DNA of 6,791 nucleotides from an uncultured Faecalibacterium sp. (GTDB lineage Bacteria > Bacillota > Clostridia > Oscillospirales > Ruminococcaceae): positions 1-6,791 of the forward strand of contig CABQHF010000120.1 of assembly GCA_902463905.1 (NCBI GenBank), given 5' to 3'. The notes under the pieces were generated by a model. That model was given only the letters and a program-made list of their open reading frames with translations, did no database searches and was not told the DNA's origin. Positions 1 through 5,793 of this stretch are shown here, in pieces. Position numbers and translations under genes: made by a program. Position 1 is the stretch's first letter. Each line of letters starts with the position of its first letter.

Positions 1-2
1 CC

Positions 3-275
3 AGCTTTGCAACGGCTCCGGCTCTGATCATCGTGGGCTTCTACATGATGGGCTCTGCTGTCAAGATCGACTTCAATGACCCCAGCGAGGGCATCCCCGC
101 CTTCCTGACCATCCTGGCCATGCCCACTGCCTACAGCATCTCTGAGGGCATCGCCATCGGCGTGATCTCCTGGACCATCATCAATGTGATCACCGGCAAG
201 GCCAAAGAGAAGAAGATCAGCCCCCTGATGTATGTGCTGACTGTTCTGTTCATCCTGAAGTACGTCTGCCTGTAA
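3..275 (+). CDS. NCS2 (AzgA-type) purine/xanthine-uracil permease family, C-terminal fragment
   Basis: This is the last 90 codons of a membrane permease whose 5' part lies outside the window; the frame is open from base 3 and stops at TAA 273-275. The readable protein starts SFATAPALIIVGFYMMGSAV and then has a short polar stretch (KIDFNDPSEGIP) before AFLTILAMPTAYSISEGIAI. This order, a hydrophobic helix followed by 'IPAFLTI..MP..YSI..GI..G' and a final helix ending in KYVCL, is typical of the C-terminus of AzgA-like NCS2 transporters. Known members take up adenine, guanine or hypoxanthine by proton symport through the cytoplasmic membrane. About three hydrophobic segments are visible. The substrate cannot be decided because the substrate-binding helices are missing. 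The gene ends in a strong terminator about 80 bases downstream, so it is not co-transcribed with what follows. The family call is firm and the exact base is unknown. Confidence 0.88.
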   Translation, partial: SFATAPALIIVGFYMMGSAVKIDFNDPSEGIPAFLTILAMPTAYSISEGIAIGVISWTIINVITGKAKEKKISPLMYVLTVLFILKYVCL

Positions 276-352
276 GCAACAACAAAATACAAGCAACAAA
301 AGGCTGAACCGCTCCCTGTCAAGTAGACAGATGAAAAAACAAAAAGTTTTCT

Positions 353-387
353 CCAGGATCTCCGATATGAGGTCCTGGTTTTCTTTT
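353..387 (+). terminator. Rho-independent terminator of the purine permease
   Basis: A 10-bp stem (CCAGGATCTC 353-362 with GAGGTCCTGG 369-378, containing one G-U pair) closes a 6-base loop and is followed by TTTTCTTTT (379-387). An A-rich run precedes it. It is well placed to end the permease transcript. Confidence 0.88.
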
Positions 388-420
388 ATGCAGCATCCAG
401 CAAGCTGCGGTAGTCCATAG

Positions 421-993
421 GTGCGGGGCAATTTAGACGATGCTGACGCGTATAGTGAGGACTACGAACGCGGTGTGCGCATTGACTGTGAAAACAAGAT
501 GACCAATGCGCGCGGTGTTGCCCGTGTCCGTCTGGATCAGCTGCAACAGGAGTTCCGGGACGACCTGAACAAGCGCACCGCCCCAATCAATGGCGCAGAG
601 CTTGACAGCCCAGATTTTCGCCTGCTGCAAAGCGGTCTGCCCATGAGCACCGAAGAGTTTTGCGCCCTGTGTGAGCGCAACGACGGCAACGAAACCGTAC
701 TGCGTGCCGCTGGCAGTTATGCAGGCGCGCACAATCTGGCCCCGTACTTCCGCCAGTATTACCGCACCCCGGAGGAGCGCCACAGCGCCTTTGAACATAT
801 CATCAAGACGGCAAACGCTGCACTGGACAGCCCGCGCCAGTATTGCAGCGCCCTTGACCCGAAGCACTGGGCCTGTGTGACCGCAGACGATGCCAAGACA
901 CTGGGCCGCAGCGCCAATTACTTTGCAGGCAAGAGTAAGCCCGCAAAGAATACCACATGGAGCGCAGAGGACAGCGCCCTGAATCTAGGCTAA
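421..993 (+). CDS. Hypothetical protein, phage-flavoured, probably a remnant
   Basis: The open frame gives 190 residues from a GTG at 421. It is hydrophilic, has no membrane segment or signal peptide, and carries segments such as NLDDADAYSEDYERG, LLQSGLPMSTEEFCALC and YYRTPEERHSAFEHIIKTAN. I do not recognise a named domain. The style (charged helical N-terminus, then 'S..F.LL.SG.P.S.EEF..L' and 'R.AG.YA..H.L') recalls small proteins that sit beside capsid or portal genes in clostridial prophages; this is an impression, not a match. The gene has no Shine-Dalgarno sequence before 421, an in-frame TAG at 418-420, no identifiable promoter and no phage neighbours. Codon use is otherwise like a real gene and the antisense frames look like shadows. 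It is best seen as the stranded 3' part of a prophage gene next to a tRNA pair. The ORF is real, and its being expressed is doubtful. Confidence 0.5.
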   Translation: MRGNLDDADAYSEDYERGVRIDCENKMTNARGVARVRLDQLQQEFRDDLNKRTAPINGAELDSPDFRLLQSGLPMSTEEFCALCERNDGNETVLRAAGSYAGAHNLAPYFRQYYRTPEERHSAFEHIIKTANAALDSPRQYCSALDPKHWACVTADDAKTLGRSANYFAGKSKPAKNTTWSAEDSALNLG

Positions 994-1025
994 AACAGCC
1001 CCGAAAAGACCGCTTTTTCTGCAAT

Positions 1026-1049
1026 GTGTGGTAAAAAGTGTGGTACAAA
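1026..1049. repeat. Two-copy 12-base direct repeat, GTGTGGTA core
   Basis: GTGTGGTAAAAA (1026-1037) is followed directly by GTGTGGTACAAA (1038-1049), identical at 11 of 12 positions. The pair lies between the phage-flavoured ORF and the 3' end of tRNA-His. Short tandem sites in that position resemble arm-type sites bound by tyrosine integrases near attachment sites. No integrase gene is present, so the role is inferred. Confidence 0.45.
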
Positions 1050-1054
1050 ACAAG

Positions 1055-1090
1055 AAAAGCACCTAGAAACTTGCGTTCCTAGGTGCTTTT
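1055..1090 (-). terminator. Terminator of the tRNA-Arg/tRNA-His transcript, possibly bidirectional
   Basis: AAAAGCACCTAG (1055-1066) and CTAGGTGCTTTT (1079-1090) form a perfect 12-bp stem with a 12-base loop. Read on the - strand, it follows the tRNA-His 3' end by a few bases and runs into TTTTCTTGTTTT. Read on the + strand it also has a T tract, so it could stop transcription coming from the ORF at 421-993. Confidence 0.85.
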
Positions 1091-1093
1091 TGG

Positions 1094-1171
1094 TGGGGTG
1101 CCCAGTGGGACTCGAACCCACGGTCTCCAGATCCACAATCTGGCGCGTTAACCGACTACGCTATGGGCACC
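1094..1171 (-). tRNA. tRNA-His (anticodon GTG)
   Basis: On the - strand the cloverleaf reads acceptor GTGCCCA/TGGGCAC, a D arm, anticodon stem CCAGA/TCTGG around loop TTGTGGA (anticodon GTG), and T arm GTGGG-TTCGAGT-CCCAC. The histidine identity pair is present: a G at position -1 (base 1171) faces discriminator C (base 1097). CCA is encoded directly after it (1096-1094), followed by a second CCA. The gene is the distal member of a two-tRNA transcript behind tRNA-Arg and ends just before the terminator. Confidence 0.97.
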
Positions 1172-1178
1172 ACATAGA

Positions 1179-1252
<74 letters not shown>

Positions 1253-1283
1253 ACGTTGTTATCCCATTGGGTTCTTTATGGCG

Positions 1284-1308
1284 GCAGTCGTGTGTCGGCA
1301 CACGCTGC
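1284..1308 (-). other. Hairpin in the 5' leader of the tRNA transcript
   Basis: GCAG-CGTGTG and CACACG-A-CTGC on the - strand pair as a 10-bp stem with a one-base bulge and a 4-base loop. It starts a few bases downstream of the predicted transcription start, ahead of tRNA-Arg, and has no T tract, so it is not a terminator. A role in leader stability or processing is inferred. Confidence 0.5.
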
Positions 1309-1315
1309 GAGAAGT

Positions 1316-1344
1316 ATAATACCATACAAAACCCAATCTGTCAA
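1316..1344 (-). promoter_or_regulatory. Promoter for the tRNA-Arg/tRNA-His pair
   Basis: On the - strand, TTGACA (1344-1339, perfect -35) is separated by 17 bases from TATTAT (1321-1316, -10). It is the strongest promoter in the window, as expected for a stable-RNA operon. The start would fall near 1309, about 57 bases before tRNA-Arg. Confidence 0.88.
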
Positions 1345-1386
1345 GAAAAATTTGAAAAAAGTTTCGGATTTTTATATGGGGGGTAT

Positions 1387-1923
1387 TTACAGCAGCCACA
1401 TCCCGATAAAACCGCAGCCGAACCCGATAGCGAGCCCGGCGGCCACATCCCGGATATGGTGCACGCCGGTGAGCACCCGCCCTACAGCGATGAGCAGGGC
1501 AACGGCGGTCATGCACCAGCCGACGATGGGGTAAAAATACAACCACACCATGGCCAGCACGGCGGCGCTCAATGCGTGCCGGGAAGGAAAGGACTTGCCG
1601 TGGGTGCCCTTCTGCACCAGTGGGGTAAAGCCCGGCTGGTCGTAGGGGCGGGGCCGGTCGAGCCGGGCGCGGAGGACGGTGCCGCCCCAGAAGGTGATGC
1701 CCGGCACCAGAATGGAGCGGGCGATCTCCAGCATAAAATCCGGTGCGGCGGCTTTCCGGGTCAGCCACAGCTGCACCAGATGGACGTTCAGCAGGCACAG
1801 CAGTACCGGGTAGCTTACAAAGGGCACCAGCGGCAGCCAGCGGTCCATGGCGGCGACAAAGCGCCGGGTAGCCGGGTGCAGCTCAAACCACCGGTACAGG
1901 GTATGGTAGTGTTCCACGGTCAA
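1387..1923 (-). CDS. PAP2 superfamily membrane phosphatase
   Basis: This is a 178-residue integral membrane phosphatase of the PAP2 (acid phosphatase/vanadium haloperoxidase) superfamily, which removes phosphate from lipid phosphates such as phosphatidic acid, phosphatidylglycerol phosphate or undecaprenyl pyrophosphate. All three signature blocks are present: R85-x6-R92-P93 (block 1, with Arg instead of the usual Lys), P113-S-R-H116 (block 2) and R149-x5-H155-x3-D159 (block 3). H155 is the expected nucleophile and H116 the acid. Hydrophobic helices are visible around residues 31-54, 66-82, 118-147 and 160-178, and the protein ends at WLL after the last helix. The start is TTG at 1923, chosen because GGAGGG (1936-1931) lies seven bases upstream; GTG at residue 3 is the alternative. 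It follows the DUF1643 gene by 36 bases and is probably its operon partner. The substrate is not decided. No clear terminator follows. Confidence 0.9.
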   Translation of the reverse strand: MTVEHYHTLYRWFELHPATRRFVAAMDRWLPLVPFVSYPVLLCLLNVHLVQLWLTRKAAAPDFMLEIARSILVPGITFWGGTVLRARLDRPRPYDQPGFTPLVQKGTHGKSFPSRHALSAAVLAMVWLYFYPIVGWCMTAVALLIAVGRVLTGVHHIRDVAAGLAIGFGCGFIGMWLL

Positions 1924-1959
1924 AAATGATCCCTCCGCATCGGGTCAGATTGAAAAAAT

Positions 1960-2523
1960 TCAGAAGCAGGTGTCCAGATAGTTTTCCACATCGAAAGGTT
2001 CCGGTGTGGAATCCTTGCGCAGGTACAACGGATGGTGCGGGTGGCCTTTTTTGCTCCGCTTGCCGAAGGTCACCCAGGGAATGTTCTTTTCCCGCGTCAG
2101 GGCCACCATCTCCCGCATCAGGCCGGGCAGGTAATCCCGCTTTTCGATCAGGGTGCCCCAGGCGGCCCACATGGTGGGTTCGGTCTGGGCCAGCACGGCC
2201 TGCAGCCAGCGCAGGTTCTCGTCACACAGGGCACGATCCGGCACACGATCCATGTCGTTGGGGTCGGTGGCGCGCTGGGGGTAAACATTGAACATGATCC
2301 AGCTGTCAAAACCGTTGGCGTTGGCCAGCCGCTCCACGCTTTTCAGGGTGGGATCCAGCGCGCCGGGCTGGGCAGTGCTGGGGTTGATGCCGATACATAC
2401 CAGCGGGTGCCGCCCCACGCGGCCCAGCACATAGCGGTAAGGCTGATATGTATGGGGTTCGTAATACCACAGGCCGCCGGGGTATTCGTCGGCCTTCAGC
2501 AGGGGAAGGGTTTCGGTGTGCAT
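1960..2523 (-). CDS. DUF1643 family protein
   Basis: The protein is 187 residues, soluble, and matches my memory of DUF1643: YRYVLGRVGRHPLVCIGINP at residues 29-48, then the hallmark NPSTA, DPTLKSVERLANANGFDSW, FNVYPQRATDP and AAWGTLIEKR. The family is found in bacteria and phages and has no established biochemical function; the conserved NPSTA, N and AWG segments suggest a ligand-binding pocket, but this is inference. The ATG at 2523 is preceded by ACAGGA nine bases upstream, a moderate ribosome binding site. It has its own -35/-10 pair upstream and is the first gene of a two-gene unit with the PAP2 phosphatase. The C-terminus is rich in charged and aromatic residues (KKGHPHHPLYL) and ends DTCF. 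Confidence 0.88.
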   Translation of the reverse strand: MHTETLPLLKADEYPGGLWYYEPHTYQPYRYVLGRVGRHPLVCIGINPSTAQPGALDPTLKSVERLANANGFDSWIMFNVYPQRATDPNDMDRVPDRALCDENLRWLQAVLAQTEPTMWAAWGTLIEKRDYLPGLMREMVALTREKNIPWVTFGKRSKKGHPHHPLYLRKDSTPEPFDVENYLDTCF

Positions 2524-2560
2524 GGGTGTGTTCCTGTCTTTCCATCAGTTTCTCTCATCT

Positions 2561-2589
2561 ATCGTACCTGAAATGTGGGGATAAATCAA
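2561..2589 (-). promoter_or_regulatory. Promoter of the DUF1643-PAP2 unit
   Basis: On the - strand TTGATT (2589-2584) is followed after exactly 17 bases by TACGAT (2566-2561). The start would be about 30 bases before the DUF1643 ATG. It lies about 40 bases from the oppositely directed -10 at 2633-2638, so the two transcription units diverge from one short control region. Confidence 0.65.
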
Positions 2590-2629
2590 CACTTTTGTGC
2601 GACAAACTCTCCCATAAAACTGATTTTCA

Positions 2630-2638
2630 TGGTATACT
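2630..2638 (+). promoter_or_regulatory. Extended -10 promoter of the ParB-like/BMP operon
   Basis: TGGTATACT (2630-2638) is a TGn-extended -10 with a TATACT core. No good -35 lies 16-18 bases upstream, which is usual for extended -10 promoters. The start would fall around 2645, about 50 bases before the ATG at 2697. Confidence 0.65.
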
Positions 2639-2648
2639 GGGCTGAACG

Positions 2649-2665
2649 GTGCAGAGCAGCTGCAC
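2649..2665 (+). promoter_or_regulatory. Inverted repeat at the start of the ParB-like/BMP mRNA
   Basis: GTGCAG (2649-2654) and CTGCAC (2660-2665) form a perfect 6-bp inverted repeat with a 5-base spacer, beginning about 10 bases after the -10 box. As DNA it could be an operator; as RNA, a 5' hairpin that protects the message. The sequence does not decide between these. Confidence 0.4.
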
Positions 2666-2696
2666 AGTGACCCACTCGAAACGAAAGGAGCAGGTT

Positions 2697-4622
2697 ATGC
2701 TGGAAGATTACAAAAACGCGCTGAAAGCCGGCCAGCGCGCCTACCGTGCCTGTGTGGCACGCGGCCAGCCGCCCTATCTTGCGGTGCTGGACGATATTCT
2801 GGTCAATGTGAACATCGTGGCACAGGAGCCGCTGGGCCTGGTGGAGATCCCGGCCGACAGCATCGTGGGCACCAAGACCAGCGGGCGGCACACGGCCTTT
2901 GCGCCCAATTTCATGCCGCTGCTGGAAGCCGACACCGAGTTTGCCGCCAAGTGGTCCAACCTCTGTGACGCCCACCTGGAAGAGGGTATCCACACCCCCA
3001 TCATTGCCTTTGAGTTCATGAACCAGTTCTATGTGCAGGAGGGCAACAAGCGGGTCTCGGTGCTCAAGTATTACGGCGCGGTCAAGATCGCGGGTACGGT
3101 CACCCGGCTGATACCGGAGCGCAACGACAGCCTGGAGAACCGCATCTATTATGAGTTCCTGGATTTCTACCGCCTGTCCAGAGTCAACGACGTGCATTTC
3201 ACGCGGCTGGGCAGCTATGCCAAGCTGCAGACGCTGGTATGCAAGGCCTCCGATGAGAGCTGGACGGACGACGACCGGATGAACTTTGCGGCCTTTTACA
3301 CCATGTTCTGCCAGCAGTTCCAGCAGCTGGGCGGCGACCGGCTCAACATCACGGCCGGAGATGCCATGCTGGTGTATCTGAGCGTTTACCGCTACTCGGA
3401 TGCCTGCGACTCCACCCCCGCTCAGATGAAGGCGAACATGGAGAAGCTGTGGAACGAGGTGCGGGTGCTTACCGAGCCGCAGGCCGTGCACCTTTCGCTG
3501 GAGCCCACCCAGAGCACCGGGGAACCGCTGCTGTCCAAGCTGAACATTTTCAGCTCCCGGCCCAGCGAACTGAAGGTGGTGTTCCTGCACGAGCACAACG
3601 CCGAGAGCAGTGCCTGGGTGCGCAACCACGACAAGGGCCGCGCAGCGCTGGAAAAAGAATTCCCGGATCGGCTGTCCATCACCTGCCGGGAGAATGTAAA
3701 CCCGGAGGTGGACGCGGAGCAGATCCTGGAGGATGTGGCTCACGACAACGCGGACGTCATCTTTACCACCAGCGCCCGGATGCACACGGCCTGCCTGAAA
3801 GTGGCGGCCCAGCACCCCAAGACCCGCATCCTGAACTGCTCGCTGAACGCACCGCACCCGCTGGTGCGCACCTACTACCCCCGCACCTATGAGGTGACCT
3901 ATCTGCTGGGCCTGCTGGCCGGTGCCCTGACCCGCACCGACCGGGTGGGCTATGTGGCGGCAAACCCCGTGTACGGCATCCCGGCGGCCATCAACGCCTT
4001 TGCGCTGGGCCTCAAGACGGTACGCCCCTATGCGCGGGTGCTGCTGCGCTGGGCCTGCCTGCCGGATCCGGCCCATCCGCTGGATTTCTCGGACTGCCCG
4101 GATGTGGATATCTTCTATGCCCGCAGCAATAAGGAACCGGAAGGCACCCACCGCGATTACGGCCTGTGCCGCCGTCTGCCGGACGGCACGCTGGAGCCGC
4201 TGGGCCTGCCGGTGTGGAAATGGGAGACTTTCTATATCGAGATCATCCGCTCCATCTTTGACGGCACCTGGAACAACGACGGTGCCGGTGCCCGCGCCGT
4301 GAATTACTGGTGGGGCATGCGCAGCGGTGCCGAGGAGATCAACTACAGTGCCGGGCTGCCGGCGGGCACGCTGCAGCTGCTGGACATGATGGAAAAGCTG
4401 CTCAGCGAGAACGAGCTGAGCATCTTCCAGGGCGAACAGTATTCGGCGGGGCATGTGCTGCATATGCCGGAAAAACTGCTCTACTCGCCCAAGGAACTCA
4501 TGGAGATGGACTGGCTGGATGAGTGCGTGGACGGCGCACTGCCGCAGTACGAGGAACTGGATGTCAAGACCAGGGCACTGGTGGCCATCAATGGTCTTGC
4601 AAACCTGAAGCAACTGGAGTAA
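2697..4622 (+). CDS. Cytosolic BMP/PnrA-type substrate-binding protein with ParB-like N-terminus
   Basis: The protein is 641 residues. The start is ATG 2697, chosen because AAAGGAG (2684-2690) sits six bases upstream. There is no signal peptide or lipobox: it begins MLEDYKNALKAGQRAYRACV. Residues about 45-140 look ParB/Srx-like, with SGRHTAFAP and EGNKRVSVLKYYG (E115-G-N-K-R119) resembling the 'E.G.RR..A' motif of that fold. Residues about 150-290 are helical and conserved-looking but unassigned. Residues 293 to about 590 are a BMP-family (PnrA/Med) periplasmic-binding fold: KVVFLHEHNAESSAWVRNHDKG aligns with the usual 'KVAFV....DGGWN..HD.G', followed by ENVNPE.DAEQIL, ADVIFTTSA, the hinge-like RVGYVAANP, INAFALGLKTVRP and the late FDGTWN and WWGMRSGAEEI. 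Exported relatives bind purine nucleosides for ABC import. With no export signal this one is probably a cytosolic sensor or regulator. It is co-transcribed with the phosphoesterase 38 bases downstream. Confidence 0.87.
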   Translation: MLEDYKNALKAGQRAYRACVARGQPPYLAVLDDILVNVNIVAQEPLGLVEIPADSIVGTKTSGRHTAFAPNFMPLLEADTEFAAKWSNLCDAHLEEGIHTPIIAFEFMNQFYVQEGNKRVSVLKYYGAVKIAGTVTRLIPERNDSLENRIYYEFLDFYRLSRVNDVHFTRLGSYAKLQTLVCKASDESWTDDDRMNFAAFYTMFCQQFQQLGGDRLNITAGDAMLVYLSVYRYSDACDSTPAQMKANMEKLWNEVRVLTEPQAVHLSLEPTQSTGEPLLSKLNIFSSRPSELKVVFLHEHNAESSAWVRNHDKGRAALEKEFPDRLSITCRENVNPEVDAEQILEDVAHDNADVIFTTSARMHTACLKVAAQHPKTRILNCSLNAPHPLVRTYYPRTYEVTYLLGLLAGALTRTDRVGYVAANPVYGIPAAINAFALGLKTVRPYARVLLRWACLPDPAHPLDFSDCPDVDIFYARSNKEPEGTHRDYGLCRRLPDGTLEPLGLPVWKWETFYIEIIRSIFDGTWNNDGAGARAVNYWWGMRSGAEEINYSAGLPAGTLQLLDMMEKLLSENELSIFQGEQYSAGHVLHMPEKLLYSPKELMEMDWLDECVDGALPQYEELDVKTRALVAINGLANLKQLE

Positions 4623-4660
4623 GGACCGGAAAGCGGTACAAAGAACGGAGCAAACCAGAG

Positions 4661-5323
4661 GTGAAAATACTTGCGATTTCAGATGTTCCCTCCAAGGCGC
4701 TGTGGGACTACGGCACACGGGAGCATCTGCAGGGGATCGACCTGATCCTTTCCTGCGGGGATCTGCCCAAGAAGTATCTGGAATACCTGACCAATTTCAC
4801 GACCGTGCCCATCCTGTATGTTCATGGCAACCATGACGGAAATTATCAGAATGATGAGCCGGGCGGCTGCATCTGTGTGGATGACCAGGTGTTTGTGTGG
4901 AATGGGCTGCGCATCATGGGGCTGGGCGGCTGCTTCCGCTACAACCGGGAGGATACCTACCAGTACACCGAGGCGGCCATGCGGCACCGGGCGCGCAAGC
5001 TCTGGCTGCAGGCGCACAAGGTGGGCGGCATCGACATCCTGCTCACCCACGCCCCGGCCAGCGGCCTGAACGACGGCACCGACCGCGCCCACAAGGGCTT
5101 TGAATGCTTCAATGAGCTGATGGATGAATATCAGCCTGCGTGGTTCGTGCACGGGCATATGCACCTGAACTACGACGCCAAACTGCCGCGGGTGTGCACC
5201 CGTGGGAACACCACGGTGATCAATGCAACCGAGCGCTATGTGTTTGAGATCCCGAACCCGGACCCGCTGCTGAAGCGGAAATTCCTTTGGGGCGGCGCAA
5301 AGAGGAGCGGCGCAAAGAAATAA
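4661..5323 (+). CDS. Calcineurin-like metallophosphoesterase, motif I His missing
   Basis: The protein is 220 residues, soluble, and belongs to the metallophosphoesterase superfamily. Four of five metal/catalytic blocks are intact: G33-D34 (SCGDLP), G56-N57-H58-D59 (HGNHDG), H130 (LLTHAP) and G165-H-M-H168 (VHGHMH). Block I, normally D-x-H, reads D8-V-P10, so the first metal-binding His is replaced by Pro. As I remember, related clostridial proteins also vary here, so this may be a subfamily trait. The start is GTG 4661, directly before the first beta strand KILAIS, with GGAG (4647-4650) ten bases upstream; an earlier in-frame start would overlap the preceding gene and add unrelated sequence. 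The basic tail (KRKFLWGGAKRSGAKK) looks disordered. The gene is second in the operon with the ParB-like/BMP protein. The substrate (phosphodiester, nucleotide or phosphoprotein) is unknown. Confidence 0.88.
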   Translation: MKILAISDVPSKALWDYGTREHLQGIDLILSCGDLPKKYLEYLTNFTTVPILYVHGNHDGNYQNDEPGGCICVDDQVFVWNGLRIMGLGGCFRYNREDTYQYTEAAMRHRARKLWLQAHKVGGIDILLTHAPASGLNDGTDRAHKGFECFNELMDEYQPAWFVHGHMHLNYDAKLPRVCTRGNTTVINATERYVFEIPNPDPLLKRKFLWGGAKRSGAKK

Positions 5324-5349
5324 CGGCACATAGAAATACAAAAACAAAA

Positions 5350-5382
5350 CGCTTCTGCAGAACTTCTGCAGAAGCGCTTTTT
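5350..5382 (+). terminator. Terminator of the ParB-like/BMP-phosphoesterase operon, bidirectional
   Basis: CGCTTCTGCAG (5350-5360) and CTGCAGAAGCG (5366-5376) form a perfect 11-bp stem with a 5-base loop, followed by CTTTTT. On the other strand the same stem runs into TTTTGTTTTTG, so it can also end the convergent DUF6465 transcript, whose stop codon is about 35 bases away. Confidence 0.92.
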
Positions 5383-5410
5383 GTGTGTTTTTCAGGGAAC
5401 AGCCGGAACC

Positions 5411-5710
5411 TTACAGTTCCAGCTTGCCGGAGACTTTGTTGATGACATAGTAGGCAGTGCCCTCTTCCGGCTTGACATAGACCTTGCAGGACTGCACGCC
5501 CACCTTGTGGGTGGCACGGTAGTCAGCCTTGGCACGGTCAATGACATCGGTGATGTTATACTGCTTGCCGCTCAGCTCCACATACAGTTCCGGTGCAAGC
5601 GGCGGACGGCCGCGGCGTGCAGGTGCCTTGGAGGCAGCAGCTTTACGGGTCTTGGGTTCAGCAGCAGTTTCCGTTGCGGCGGAAGCTGCAGGGACTTTCT
5701 TCTCAGCCAT
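5411..5710 (-). CDS. DUF6465 family protein with AT-hook-like motif
   Basis: The protein is 99 residues. Residues 1-30 are Ala/Lys/Thr-rich and probably disordered (MAEKKVPAASAATETAAEPK). Residues 32-37 are RRGRPP, containing the RGRP core of an AT-hook. The folded part, residues 41-99, has ELYVELSGKQYNITDVIDRA, a second helix with KADYRATHK, and CKVYVKPEEGTAYYVINKVS ending in GKLEL, which is the pattern I associate with DUF6465, a clostridial family of unknown function. Together these suggest a small, basic, abundant DNA- or nucleoid-associated protein; this is inference. The start is ATG 5710, supported by AAGGAAGG eight bases upstream; the in-frame ATG at 5764 lacks such a site and adds an unlikely Pro/Cys-rich leader. 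It has its own strong promoter and shares a convergent terminator with the phosphoesterase operon. Confidence 0.87.
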   Translation of the reverse strand: MAEKKVPAASAATETAAEPKTRKAAASKAPARRGRPPLAPELYVELSGKQYNITDVIDRAKADYRATHKVGVQSCKVYVKPEEGTAYYVINKVSGKLEL

Positions 5711-5793
5711 AGTACAAACCTTCCTTCTGTATTCTGCGCACGGCGGTGCGTGAGGATCCGCCATGCCGGTTCCGAACCAAACAAATTACTTAT

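Noticed and set aside
433..867. - strand open frame of 144 codons opposite the phage-flavoured ORF
   Set aside because: The translation is hydrophobic and repetitive, as expected for a shadow; the + strand reading has more protein-like composition.
2032..2571. + strand open frame of 179 codons opposite DUF1643
   Set aside because: It is antisense to a gene with clear DUF1643 motifs and has no family resemblance of its own.
2649..2696. Earlier in-frame start for the ParB-like/BMP protein, considered as a signal peptide
   Set aside because: The extra 16 residues are polar (SSCTVTHSKRKEQV) with no hydrophobic core, and the region contains the ribosome binding site itself.
4523..4660. Upstream extension of the phosphoesterase to an earlier in-frame ATG
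   Set aside because: It would overlap the end of the preceding gene and add Gly/Arg/Thr-rich sequence before the first beta strand; GTG 4661 fits the fold and follows GGAG.
2586..4718. Long antisense open frame (710 codons) across the whole ParB-like/BMP gene
   Set aside because: It mirrors a well-supported + strand gene with a good ribosome binding site and recognisable folds; its translation is low-complexity (rich in His, Gln, Val, Arg), and GC-rich third positions commonly leave antisense frames open.
5711..5764. Longer start for the DUF6465 protein
   Set aside because: The added residues are Pro/Cys-rich and the upstream ATG lacks a ribosome binding site, whereas AAGGAAGG stands before ATG 5710.
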